Of a DNA stretch of 13,100 bases, positions 1 to 7,265 are shown piece by piece. Location of the stretch: the NCBI GenBank assembly GCA_002435835.1, contig DIVM01000262.1, positions 1 to 13,100 of the forward strand. Reading direction: 5' to 3'. Position 1 is the first letter of the stretch, and the number at the start of each line of letters is the position of its first letter. The position numbers were made by a program, and so were the translations under genes. The notes under the pieces were generated by a model. The model had not been told where the DNA came from, ran no database searches, and saw nothing but the letters and a program-made list of their open reading frames with translations. Origin of the DNA: Firmicutes bacterium UBA6132 (GTDB lineage Bacteria; Bacillota_A; Clostridia; Tissierellales; Sedimentibacteraceae).

Positions 1-321
1 AAGAAAAACCATAGAAAAGTATTGAAACTTGCTAAAGGATATTACGGAGCAAAGAGTAAATTATTTAAAATGGCTAACCAAGCTGTAATGAAATCACTTT
101 CTTACGCTTATGTTGGTAGAAAATTAAGAAAAAGAGAATTTAGACAATTATGGATAGCAAGAATTAATGCTGCTGCAAGAGTAAACGGAATGTCTTACAG
201 CAAATTCATAAATGCTTTAAAACAAAACAATATAGAAATAAACAGAAAAATGCTTTCTGAAATGGCAGTTTATGATGCTGCTGGTTTTGCAAAATTAATT
301 GAGCAAGTAAAAGCTAATTAA
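1..321 (+). CDS. rplT: Large-subunit ribosomal protein L20 (5' end outside window)
   Basis: L20 binds 23S rRNA early in assembly of the 50S subunit. The frame is open from base 1, so the gene starts before the window. The 106 visible residues begin [20 protein letters not shown], the usual L20 sequence from about residue 11 or 12, so only about 10-12 N-terminal residues are missing from a family of roughly 117-119. Further L20 hallmarks are [18 protein letters not shown] and ARINAAAR, and the C-terminal part ([20 protein letters not shown]) carries the conserved L20 helices. A TTG at position 22 could be mistaken for a start but lies inside the conserved core. A terminator follows 20 bases after the stop, so this is the last gene of its unit. 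Upstream genes are presumably infC and rpmI, as in most bacteria; that is inference, as they are not in the window. Confidence 0.97.
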   Translation, partial: KKNHRKVLKLAKGYYGAKSKLFKMANQAVMKSLSYAYVGRKLRKREFRQLWIARINAAARVNGMSYSKFINALKQNNIEINRKMLSEMAVYDAAGFAKLIEQVKAN

Positions 322-341
322 TTAAATATATAAATAAGACT

Positions 342-369
342 AAGACTGTTATTGCAGTCTTTTTTTTTA
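342..369 (+). terminator. Intrinsic terminator of the rplT operon
   Basis: A 7-bp perfect stem (AAGACTG at 342-348 with CAGTCTT at 355-361, loop TTATTG) runs straight into eight T residues (361-368). It lies 20 bases after the rplT stop and fits a Rho-independent terminator, separating the ribosomal protein unit from the potassium transporter genes. Confidence 0.9.
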
Positions 370-408
370 TTATATGAAAGTTCTCCTTCCTATAATATAA
401 AAATAAAA

Positions 409-460
409 GGTGAAGTGGAAGATTCCCCTCCGGTTTAAGGATGGTGCTCAGGGGTAAATG
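409..460 (+). other. GC-rich island, candidate structured RNA upstream of ktrB
   Basis: In an intergenic region that is otherwise almost all A and T, this stretch is conspicuously G/C-rich. CCCC (425-428) can pair with GGGG (451-454), enclosing a small TCC/GGA hairpin (429-431 with 439-441) and leaving TGGTGCTCA as a 3' junction strand. A TATAAT hexamer at 391-396 could start transcription just before it, but no good -35 accompanies that hexamer. Such islands in AT-rich genomes are often riboswitches or small RNAs, and an ion transporter follows. I could not match it to a named class: it does not fit the c-di-AMP (ydaO) consensus as I know it. No terminator follows it directly. Function is unassigned. 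Confidence 0.35.
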
Positions 461-476
461 TTAAATATATTTTTAA

Positions 477-522
477 CTTTACATGAATTTTACATTTAAG
501 GGGTTGTAAAATTTATGTAAAG
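477..522 (+). promoter_or_regulatory. Palindromic operator candidate: four TTTACA/TGTAAA half-sites
   Basis: An 18-bp inverted repeat (477-494 against 505-522, one G-T mismatch, 10-base centre) is built from TTTACA at 478-483 and 489-494 and TGTAAA at 505-510 and 516-521. The two copies on each side are 11 bp apart, one helical turn, so all half-sites in an arm face the same side of the DNA. The right arm covers the -35 and spacer of the ktrB promoter. This is the geometry of a cooperatively bound repressor or activator site. There is no T-tract after it, so it is not a normal terminator. The regulator is unknown. Confidence 0.55.
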
Positions 523-531
523 TGCTATAAT
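504..531 (+). promoter_or_regulatory. Sigma-A-type promoter for ktrB-ktrA
   Basis: The -35 is TTGTAA (504-509), the spacer is 16 bp, and the -10 is TATAAT (526-531) preceded by TG at 523-524, giving an extended -10 (TGCTATAAT). Transcription would start near 538, about 54 bases before ktrB. A second TATAAT at 556-561 has no convincing -35. The promoter is overlapped by the TTTACA/TGTAAA array. Confidence 0.7.
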
Positions 532-591
532 GATTCAATCATTTAAAATAATTCTTATAATATGGAGAATTGTGTAGATTAGAGGTAGATT

Positions 592-1938
592 ATGAAATTA
601 AAGTTAGAAGCTTTGAAAAAAAATCCATATATGGTTTTCTTATTAAGTTTTGCAGCAATAATATTTGTTGGAACAATTCTTTTAAACCTTCCTTTTGCTT
701 CCCAAGATGGTAAAAGTGTTGGTTTTATTAATGCTCTTTTTACAGCAACATCAGCTACATGCGTAACTGGATTAATAGTTGTAAATACAGCAGTACATTG
801 GACATTATTTGGCAAAATTGTAATTCTTGTTTTGATTCAAATAGGAGGACTTGGTGTTATGTCCATGACAGCTATAATAGCATTTTTTCTTGGTAAAAAA
901 ATTTCATTAAAAACAAGAGTCCTTATGATGGAAGAACGTGGTGCAGATGAAATACAAGGTGTAGTAAGAATTACAAAACATATTTTAATATTTACTTTTG
1001 CAGTTGAACTTATAGGATCTATAATATTATCATTTGTTTTTATTAGAGATTACGGTTTTAAAAAAGGACTTGGCTATTCTATATTCCACTCAATTTCATC
1101 CTTTTGTAATGCTGGCTTTGACTTAACGGGTAATAGCATGATTAATTATGTGGATAACCCTATAATAACAATTGTAATTTGTGGATTAATTATTATTGGT
1201 GGTTTAGGTTTTTATGTTTTCTGGGATATATATGAAAGTAAAAAATTTAAAAGGCTAACACTTCATACAAAATTTGCATTAATCATTTCTGCCATACTAA
1301 TAATTGTTGGAGCAGTGTTGATTTATGCAATAGAACATAACAATCCTATTACAATGGCAAATTTAAGTTTATCCGGCAAAATACAAGCATCCATTTTTCA
1401 ATCAGTTGTAACAAGAACTGCAGGGTTTAATTCTATTTTAATTGAAAATTTGAAAATGCCAACAGTTGCGTTAATGGTAGCTCTAATGTTTATAGGTGGT
1501 ACGTCAGCATCAACAGCAGGTGGTATTAAAACAACAACATTTGCAGTGTTACTATGTTCAATTTATAATTTAGTAAAAGGGAAGAGAGATATTGAAGCAT
1601 TTGGTAAAAGAATAATGCCTGATACAGCTATTAAAGCAGCAGTTATTACATGGATAGGAATAATGATAGTAACATTAGTTACATTTGTGTTATCAATTAC
1701 TGAGGCTGATTCGGGTTATACTTATTTGGAATTATTATTTGAAACTGTTTCAGCTTTTGCTACTGTGGGACTTACTAGAGGGATTACATTTGAACTTAGC
1801 GGTTTCGGAAAAGTTTTATTATCATTTGTAATGTATATGGGTAGAATAGGCCCATTAACAATTGCATTTGCAATTATGAAAAATCATAGATATATAGGAA
1901 ATTATACATATCCTGAAGGAAAAATTATAATAGGTTAG
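592..1938 (+). CDS. ktrB: Potassium uptake membrane subunit, KtrB/TrkH family
   Basis: The 448-residue integral membrane protein forms the ion-conducting subunit of a Na+-dependent K+ importer in the cytoplasmic membrane. All four pore repeats that define the superfamily are visible: TSATCVTGL (about 53-61, filter TCVTG), FCNAGFD (171-177), TRTAGFN (274-280) and FATVGLT (389-395), each with the filter glycine. GGTSASTAGGIKTTT (about 302-316) matches the flexible intramembrane gating loop in the middle of the third repeat's second helix. The length equals Bacillus KtrB/KtrD and is shorter than enterobacterial TrkH, which favours KtrB. The start has GAGGT at 582-586, 5 bases upstream. ktrA follows after 9 bases, so the two subunits are co-translated. 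Upstream lie an extended -10 promoter and a palindromic operator candidate. Confidence 0.95.
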   Translation: MKLKLEALKKNPYMVFLLSFAAIIFVGTILLNLPFASQDGKSVGFINALFTATSATCVTGLIVVNTAVHWTLFGKIVILVLIQIGGLGVMSMTAIIAFFLGKKISLKTRVLMMEERGADEIQGVVRITKHILIFTFAVELIGSIILSFVFIRDYGFKKGLGYSIFHSISSFCNAGFDLTGNSMINYVDNPIITIVICGLIIIGGLGFYVFWDIYESKKFKRLTLHTKFALIISAILIIVGAVLIYAIEHNNPITMANLSLSGKIQASIFQSVVTRTAGFNSILIENLKMPTVALMVALMFIGGTSASTAGGIKTTTFAVLLCSIYNLVKGKRDIEAFGKRIMPDTAIKAAVITWIGIMIVTLVTFVLSITEADSGYTYLELLFETVSAFATVGLTRGITFELSGFGKVLLSFVMYMGRIGPLTIAFAIMKNHRYIGNYTYPEGKIIIG

Positions 1939-1947
1939 GGAGAAAAA

Positions 1948-2586
1948 ATGAAACAAATAATAGTAATTGGATGCGGAAGATTTGGAAAATCCGTAGCAAA
2001 AACATTAAGCAAACTTGGACATGATGTTATGATAGTTGATTCTGATGCTGAAAAAATAAAAGAACTTTCTGATTATGTAACACATGCAGTACAAATGGAT
2101 GCAGTTGACGAAGCATCATTTAAAACCATAGGTCTTAGAAATTTCGATGCTGCAATTATATCTATTGGATCAAATATACAAGCTAATATCATGTCAACAC
2201 TTATAGCTAAAGAAGCAGGCGTACCATTGGTAATAGCAAAAGCTCAAAATGAAATGCATGGAAAAATTCTTGAAAAAATTGGTGCTGATAAAATAGTATT
2301 CCCTGAAAGAGATATGGGAATGCGTGTAGCATATGGTTTATCAACTCCAAACATTCTTGATGTTATAGAATTTTCTCCAGATTATAGTATAGTTGAAACT
2401 CTAGCGAGAGATGATTGGGATAATAAATCTTTAAAAGAACTGAAGTTTTCTAAAACATACGGGTTAACTTTAATAGCAATAAAAAGAGGGGATGAAATAA
2501 ATATATCTCCAGACGCAGATGATTTAATTAAAAAGGGCGATTTATTAGTAGTATTAGGACATAAAGATAACTTAAAAAATATTTAA
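1948..2586 (+). CDS. ktrA: Potassium uptake regulatory subunit, KtrA (RCK domains)
   Basis: This 212-residue cytoplasmic protein assembles as a ring on the KtrB pore and gates it in response to nucleotide. The N-terminal RCK_N Rossmann fold opens with IIVIGCGRFGKS (GxGxxG-type loop, residues 8-13), and Asp31 at the end of the second strand is in the ribose-binding position. QMDAVDEASF and ERDMGMRVA are also family features. The C-terminal RCK_C (TrkA_C) domain begins near residue 135 and ends with the typical KKGDLLVVLGHKDNL; in related Ktr proteins this domain binds cyclic di-AMP, which is known for the family and not shown here. It is a single-copy RCK protein, unlike the duplicated TrkA of enterobacteria, again supporting Ktr over Trk. 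The ribosome site GGGAG overlaps the ktrB stop. No terminator is evident before the next gene. Confidence 0.94.
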   Translation: MKQIIVIGCGRFGKSVAKTLSKLGHDVMIVDSDAEKIKELSDYVTHAVQMDAVDEASFKTIGLRNFDAAIISIGSNIQANIMSTLIAKEAGVPLVIAKAQNEMHGKILEKIGADKIVFPERDMGMRVAYGLSTPNILDVIEFSPDYSIVETLARDDWDNKSLKELKFSKTYGLTLIAIKRGDEINISPDADDLIKKGDLLVVLGHKDNLKNI

Positions 2587-2600
2587 ATAAATAAAAATAT

Positions 2601-2619
2601 AGGAATGAAAATGTAAATT
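2601..2619 (+). other. Weak translation start region with ATG-TAA minimal frame
   Basis: The best Shine-Dalgarno (AGGA, 2601-2604) is 15 bases from the ATG of the methyltransferase, which is too far for efficient use. At a proper distance it instead addresses ATG at 2611, which is followed at once by TAA (2614-2616). An ATG at 2605 gives only ATG AAA ATG TAA. An in-frame stop at 2614 rules out an earlier start for the real gene. Confidence 0.4.
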
Positions 2620-3414
2620 ATGGAAATAATTAAAAGTAAGGATAATTCAAAAATTAAATTTGTTAGGTCATTGAATTCAAAAAAAAGCAGGGAGCTGAGC
2701 AGATCTTTTGTTGTAGAAGGAATAAAATTTGTCAAAGAAACTATTTTAGAAAATGCAAATATAAAATTTTTATTATTAAGTTTATCCGGTGTTAAAAAAA
2801 CTGAAATATTAGAAATAATAAATATTTGTGAAGAAAAAAATATTGATTATTTCATAACAGAAGATATTATTTTTGACTATGCTTCGGATACAATTCATGA
2901 TCAGGGAATTTTAGCAGTTGTAAATAAACAAAATTACGAAACAGAAAAAGTTTTTAATTCATATAAGTTTATAATTCTTTGTGATAGGATTCAGGATCCA
3001 GGTAATTTAGGTACAATAATACGTACAGCTGATGCATTTGGACCAGCAGCTATTATTTTAAATAAAGGCTGTGCAGATGCCTATAATCCAAAAGTTGTAA
3101 GGGCAACTGCTGGAGCATTATTTAGAGTTCCTATTTTAATAGATTTTGAGAACAGTTTTATATTTGAAAATTTAAAGAATAATGATTTTAAAGTTATTTC
3201 CACAGTTGTTAATTCAGATTATTATTTTGATGATATTGAAAAAACTGAAAAAATATGTGTTGTTATAGGTAATGAAGGCAGTGGTGTTTCCCAGGAAATA
3301 ATACAAAATTCAGATATAAGTATAACCATAAAAATGTCAGGTAATGCTGAATCTCTTAATGCTTCAATAGCTGCAGGCATCAGTATATACGAAATAAGAA
3401 AAAAATTGTTGTAA
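2620..3414 (+). CDS. TrmH/SpoU-family (SPOUT) RNA 2'-O-methyltransferase
   Basis: The 264-residue protein transfers a methyl group from S-adenosylmethionine to a ribose 2'-OH of rRNA or tRNA. The N-terminal substrate-binding domain shows the SpoU_sub_bind hallmark FVVEGIKFVKE (about 29-39). The three catalytic SPOUT motifs are intact: DRIQDPGNLGTIIRTADAFG (122-141, with Asn129 and Arg135), IGNEGSGVS (216-224) and SGNAESLNASIAAGI (240-254), which form the knotted cofactor site. It resembles the RlmB/YsgA group that commonly sits just upstream of pheS in Firmicutes. The exact target nucleotide cannot be told from sequence, so no gene symbol is given. It probably shares the ktrBA transcript, being 33 bases downstream with no terminator between. 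The promoter for the pheST leader overlaps its last codons. Confidence 0.9.
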   Translation: MEIIKSKDNSKIKFVRSLNSKKSRELSRSFVVEGIKFVKETILENANIKFLLLSLSGVKKTEILEIINICEEKNIDYFITEDIIFDYASDTIHDQGILAVVNKQNYETEKVFNSYKFIILCDRIQDPGNLGTIIRTADAFGPAAIILNKGCADAYNPKVVRATAGALFRVPILIDFENSFIFENLKNNDFKVISTVVNSDYYFDDIEKTEKICVVIGNEGSGVSQEIIQNSDISITIKMSGNAESLNASIAAGISIYEIRKKLL

Positions 3415-3437
3415 ATTATTTTTCAATCTGATATAAT
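3409..3437 (+). promoter_or_regulatory. Promoter of the pheS-pheT-lgt unit
   Basis: The -35 TTGTAA (3409-3414) and -10 TATAAT (3432-3437) are separated by an ideal 17 bp, giving a start near 3444. The -35 includes the last bases of the upstream methyltransferase gene. The transcript would carry about 330 bases of untranslated leader containing the T-box. Confidence 0.75.
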
Positions 3438-3504
3438 CATTTTGTTAGTTTTGAAAATATATTTGCTGAAATATGTTATGTATTGTATAAATGATAAATA
3501 ATTA

Positions 3505-3740
3505 AATATTATGAAGCAATGAAAAAGACAGTAAACATAAAAAAATGTTTCCCAGAGAAAAATCATCTTGGCTGTAAATGATTTTAAACTATTATGTTGA
3601 AATTTCACTTTGGAGCTTGCAGGATGAACAAAGTAGTCTTGTACGGTTATACCGTTATTTAAATGAGGCTTTTAATATAAAAGCAAATTAGAGTGGTACC
3701 GCGGACTCCGCCTCTTTGAGGTGGGGTTTTTTATTTTATA
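3505..3740 (+). promoter_or_regulatory. T-box riboswitch, tRNA(Phe)-responsive
   Basis: This leader RNA binds uncharged tRNA and then prevents termination upstream of pheS. The diagnostic T-box TGGTACCGCG is at 3694-3703; its UGGU bulge complements an ACCA tRNA end, matching the A73 discriminator of tRNA(Phe). Stem I runs from about 3511 to 3622, closed partly by AAGC/GCTT, and contains AGTA (3530-3533) opposite GAA (3599-3601), the S-turn motif. The specifier is next to it at TTTC (3603-3606): either TTT or TTC in this run encodes Phe. GGAGCTTGC follows as in other T-boxes. A Stem III hairpin ACGGT-TAT-ACCGT is at 3643-3655. The antiterminator pairs GAG/CTC around the T-box (3691-3708). Its 3' half is shared with the terminator, giving the on/off switch. 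The untranslated stretch 3444-3504 before Stem I is AT-rich with no recognised element. Confidence 0.95.
3706..3733 (+). terminator. Regulated terminator of the T-box leader
   Basis: CTCCGCCTC (3706-3714) pairs with GAGGTGGGG (3718-3726) through two G-U wobbles, with a TTT loop, and is followed by six T residues (3727-3732). Its 5' arm overlaps the antiterminator helix, so the two structures are mutually exclusive. Confidence 0.93.
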
Positions 3741-3774
3741 AATTATGAATTGAAATAATGAAAGGAGTACATAA

Positions 3775-4797
3775 ATGAAAGAACAGTTATTGAAATTGAA
3801 AGTCGAAGCATTAAATTCTTTAAATGAATGTAAAGATAATGCTGATGTAGAAAAAATAAGAGTTCAATATCTTGGAAAAAAAGGCGAACTAACTGGGATA
3901 TTAAGATCGATGGGAAGTTTATCTGAAGAAGAAAGACCTGAAATGGGTAAGCTTGCTAATGAAGTAAGAGCAACAATAGAAGATAAAATTAAAGAAGTAA
4001 AAGAACATGCAAATGCTAATTCTTCTCAAGAAAAGTTAAAACAAGAAACTATTGATATAACAATGCCAGGTAAAGCGTTTGAAATAGGTAGACGTCACCC
4101 ACTTATGCAAGTTAAAGAGGATCTTGAAGGTTTATTTTTAAGAATGGGTTATGATGTAGTTGATGGACCAGAAATTGATACTATTGAAAATAATTTTGAT
4201 GCATTAAATGCTCCATATGACCATCCTTCAAGAGATATGTCCGATACATTTTACATTTCTGATAACTTATTGTTAAGAACACAAACATCACCAGTTCAAA
4301 TTAGAGTTATGAAAGAAGGAAAACTTCCAATAAGAATGGTTTCAGCTGGAAGGACATTTAGATTTGATGATGTTGATGACACTCATTCACCTATGTTTCA
4401 CCAAATGGAATGCCTTGTTATAGACAAAGGTGTTACAATGGCTAATTTAAAACATTCTATTGATGAATTCGTAAAAGAATTATTTGGTAGTGAAATGAAG
4501 ACACGTTTTAGACCACATAATTTCCCATTCACAGAACCAAGTGCTGAAGTTGATGTATCATGTACAAAATGTATGGGCAAGGGATGTCCATCTTGTAGTG
4601 GAACAGGCTGGAGCATGGAACTACTGGGTTGTGGAATGGTACACCCAAATGTTTTAAGAAATTGTGGAATTGATCCAGAAATATATTCTGGTTATGCATT
4701 TGGCATGGGAATAGATAGAGTTACCATGGTAAAATACGGAATTTCAAATATTAGATTATTATTTGAAAATGATGTAAGATTTTTAAAACAATTTTAA
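3775..4797 (+). CDS. pheS: Phenylalanyl-tRNA synthetase alpha subunit
   Basis: This is the catalytic subunit of the cytoplasmic alpha2-beta2 enzyme that charges tRNA(Phe) with phenylalanine. The 340-residue length is standard. Residues 1-80 form the N-terminal coiled-coil arm that contacts tRNA. The class II core follows: motif 2 region RTQTSPVQIRVM (168-179) and FRFDDVDDTHSPMFHQME, the substrate pocket FTEPSAEVDV, GWSMELLGCGMVHP, and motif 3 GMGIDRVTM (310-318) with its ATP-binding arginine. A four-cysteine cluster, CxxC at 263-266 and CxxC at 271-274, is the zinc-ribbon-like insert seen in many bacterial PheS proteins. GGAG in the leader lies well placed before the ATG. pheT follows after 20 bases with its own AGGAGG. 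Expression is set by the upstream T-box. Confidence 0.98.
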   Translation: MKEQLLKLKVEALNSLNECKDNADVEKIRVQYLGKKGELTGILRSMGSLSEEERPEMGKLANEVRATIEDKIKEVKEHANANSSQEKLKQETIDITMPGKAFEIGRRHPLMQVKEDLEGLFLRMGYDVVDGPEIDTIENNFDALNAPYDHPSRDMSDTFYISDNLLLRTQTSPVQIRVMKEGKLPIRMVSAGRTFRFDDVDDTHSPMFHQMECLVIDKGVTMANLKHSIDEFVKELFGSEMKTRFRPHNFPFTEPSAEVDVSCTKCMGKGCPSCSGTGWSMELLGCGMVHPNVLRNCGIDPEIYSGYAFGMGIDRVTMVKYGISNIRLLFENDVRFLKQF

Positions 4798-4817
4798 TAA
4801 AAGGAGGCTTATAATAG

Positions 4818-7214
4818 ATGTTAGTACCTATTAAATGGATGAGCCAATATGTTGATATTAATACGGATGATAAAACATTGGCTGATAAATTAACACTTAC
4901 AGGTTCACATGTTGATGCTGTAATAGATTATAATAAAACTGTAGAAAATGTTTTAACAGGAAAAATACTTGAAATAGAAAAGCATCCAAATGCTGACAAA
5001 TTGGTTGTTACAAAAATAAATGTTGGTGGTGACGAACCTGTTCAAATAGTTACAGGTGCAAACAACATGAAAGTTGGAGATATAGTTCCCGTTGCTTTAG
5101 AAGGAGCAGTTCTTCCTAACGGAGTAAAACTTAAGAAAACTAATTTTAGAGGCCTACCATCATATGGTATGATGGTTTCTTATGAAGAATTTGGTTTTGA
5201 TGACAAAGTTATTCCTAAAGAATGTAGGGACGGTATTGTCATACTTTCACCTGAAACTGAAATAGGTAAAGATGTAAAAGAGGTACTGGAATTAAACGGA
5301 AGTGCTTTAGAAGTTGAAGTAACATTTAATAGACCTGATTGTTTAAACATTATAGGGATGGCAAGAGAAACTGCTGCAACTTTAAATACTGCATTTAAAT
5401 TTCCTGAAATAAAAATTAATAATGAACAAGATGATATAAAAGATTATTTAAATGCTGTTGAAATAAATGATGAAGATTTATGTAGCCGTTTTTATGCTAA
5501 AGTAATTAAAGATATTAAAATTGGACCATCGCCTTTATGGATGCAAAGATCATTAATGGATGCTGGTATGAGACCAATAAGTAATATAGTAGACGTTACA
5601 AATTTTGTTATGTTAGAGTTAGGTCAACCATTGCATGCATATGATTTACAAAAAATAGCTGGTAAAAAATTAATTGCAAGAAGAGCAAAATCAGAAGAGA
5701 AAATGATAACTATCGATCAAGTTGAAAGAAATTTAAGTGAAGATATGTTAGTTATAGCTGATTCGGAAAAACCTGCTTGTATTGCTGGAGTTATGGGCGG
5801 ATTTAATTCTGAAATAAGCAATGAAACATCAATAATGGTATTGGAAAGTGCAAGTTTTAATCCTAAATCAATTAGAGAAACATCTAAAAAACTCGGTATG
5901 CGTTCTGAAGCTTCTGCAAGAAATGAAAAGCCTATGGGCTATATGATGTGTGAAATAGCAAGCAAAAGAGCATGTCAGCTTATAGAAATGATCGGTGCTG
6001 GAACAGTTGTTGGCGGATATCTGGAAGCTGGTAAAAATAGTTATACTCCACCTATTGTAACTCTTCGTCCTTATAGAGCTGTAGATCTTCTTGGAGTAGA
6101 AATTGAAGTCAACCAAATGCTTGATTATTTAAATACTCTTGAAATTGAAAGTACATATGATGGAGAAAAAATCAGTTGTAAAATTCCATACTTTAGAACT
6201 GATATTGAACAAGAAGCTGATATAATTGAAGAAATAGGAAGAATGTATGGACTTGAAAATATTGAATCAAAACCTCTCCAAGGAAATATTAGGGTAGGAA
6301 GAAAATCTGAAAAACGCGGAATAGAAGATGATATAAAAAATATATTAAGTTCTTTAGGACTTTGTGAAATAACTACATATTCATTTATTAGCCCAAAATC
6401 TTATGACACTATTTGCGTAACAGAAAATAGCAACTTAAGAAACTATGTAAAAATAATAAATCCATTAGGTGAAGATTTCAGTTCTATGAGAACAACATTA
6501 ACTACTAACATGATGGATGTAATAAAAAGAAATTCAAATAAAGGTGTTGAAGAAGCTAAACTTTATGAACTTGGCAATACTTTTATACCACTTCAACAAC
6601 CTATTGTTGATAAACCATTAGAAAAATCAAAAATCTGTATTGGTATGTATGGAAAATATGATTTCTTTGATTTAAAAGGTATTGTTGAAGAACTTATATC
6701 AAGATTTGGTGTTAAGATATCATTAAAACCTATTAAAGATAATAGTTCTTTCCATCCTGGCAGAACAGCTGGCATGTATATAAATGATGAATTTGTAGGA
6801 ATTTATGGTGAAGTAAGCAACGAAGCTCTTAATAATTATGGTTTAAACCACAAAGTTTATTTAGCTGAAATAGATGTTGAAAAAATAGTAGAGTATAAAA
6901 ATACAAATTGGAAATATGTAGCGTTACCAAAATATCCATCCATGGTAAGAGATATTGCAGTAAAAGTTAAGGATGAAATATTAGCTGGTGACATGGAAGA
7001 AACAATAAAAGCTGTTAATCCTTATATAATCGAATCTGTTAAATTATTTGATGTTTACAAAGGCGAACACATAGAAGAAGGGTATAAATCAACAGCATTT
7101 TCAGTAACTTATAGAAATAAAGAAAGAACTTTAAAAGAAAAAGAAGTAGAAAGAATTCACAAAATAATACTTGAAACGCTTCAAATAAAATTTGGTGCAA
7201 CATTAAGAAATTAA
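4818..7214 (+). CDS. pheT: Phenylalanyl-tRNA synthetase beta subunit
   Basis: The beta subunit (798 residues, normal length) binds tRNA(Phe) and hydrolyses mischarged Tyr-tRNA(Phe). Domains in order: an EMAP-type tRNA-binding domain (about 40-155, HPNADKLVVTKINVGG, QIVTGANNMKVGD); the B3/B4 editing domain (about 210-385); B5 (about 405-475, ending in DIEQEADIIEEIGRMYG with its Mg-binding acidic residues); the catalytic-like core; and a C-terminal ferredoxin-like anticodon-binding domain (about 703-798, PKYPSMVRDIAV). Editing residues seem kept: His273 in QPLHAYD, Glu343 in VLESASF and Ala365 in SEAS. The next motif, usually RFEKGxDP, reads RNEKPMGY (368-375), an odd departure with no sign of a frameshift. 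AGGAGG lies upstream of the ATG. A hairpin and lgt follow, with no true terminator between. Confidence 0.97.
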   Translation: MLVPIKWMSQYVDINTDDKTLADKLTLTGSHVDAVIDYNKTVENVLTGKILEIEKHPNADKLVVTKINVGGDEPVQIVTGANNMKVGDIVPVALEGAVLPNGVKLKKTNFRGLPSYGMMVSYEEFGFDDKVIPKECRDGIVILSPETEIGKDVKEVLELNGSALEVEVTFNRPDCLNIIGMARETAATLNTAFKFPEIKINNEQDDIKDYLNAVEINDEDLCSRFYAKVIKDIKIGPSPLWMQRSLMDAGMRPISNIVDVTNFVMLELGQPLHAYDLQKIAGKKLIARRAKSEEKMITIDQVERNLSEDMLVIADSEKPACIAGVMGGFNSEISNETSIMVLESASFNPKSIRETSKKLGMRSEASARNEKPMGYMMCEIASKRACQLIEMIGAGTVVGGYLEAGKNSYTPPIVTLRPYRAVDLLGVEIEVNQMLDYLNTLEIESTYDGEKISCKIPYFRTDIEQEADIIEEIGRMYGLENIESKPLQGNIRVGRKSEKRGIEDDIKNILSSLGLCEITTYSFISPKSYDTICVTENSNLRNYVKIINPLGEDFSSMRTTLTTNMMDVIKRNSNKGVEEAKLYELGNTFIPLQQPIVDKPLEKSKICIGMYGKYDFFDLKGIVEELISRFGVKISLKPIKDNSSFHPGRTAGMYINDEFVGIYGEVSNEALNNYGLNHKVYLAEIDVEKIVEYKNTNWKYVALPKYPSMVRDIAVKVKDEILAGDMEETIKAVNPYIIESVKLFDVYKGEHIEEGYKSTAFSVTYRNKERTLKEKEVERIHKIILETLQIKFGATLRN

Positions 7215-7225
7215 GATAATATTTT

Positions 7226-7244
7226 GGGGACATTGCATGTCCCC
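7226..7244 (+). other. Intercistronic hairpin between pheT and lgt
   Basis: GGGGACA (7226-7232) pairs perfectly with TGTCCCC (7238-7244) around TTGCA. ATATGAATTT follows rather than a T-tract, so it is unlikely to be an efficient terminator in either direction. It may protect the 3' end of a processed pheST message or mark a cleavage site, making lgt expression lower than pheST. This role is inference. Confidence 0.6.
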
Positions 7245-7265
7245 ATATGAATTTATGGAGGTAAA

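Noticed and set aside
410..457. Possible 15-codon peptide starting GTG (VKWKIPLRFKDGAQG)
   Set aside because: The purine stretch AAAAGG abuts the GTG with no spacing. The GC-rich bases are better explained by RNA pairing, and no family is recognised.
556..561. Second TATAAT close to ktrB
   Set aside because: There is no acceptable -35 at 15-19 bp, while the TGCTATAAT site at 523-531 has one. AT-rich DNA yields such hexamers by chance.
3423..3608. 61-codon minus-strand frame
   Set aside because: It lies antisense to the T-box leader, has no recognisable domain, and its sequence is fully explained by conserved RNA elements on the plus strand.
5868..5950. Frameshift or pseudogene in pheT at the altered motif
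   Set aside because: The reading frame continues without stop to a complete C terminus, flanking family motifs are in the same frame, and the shifted frames do not restore the consensus.
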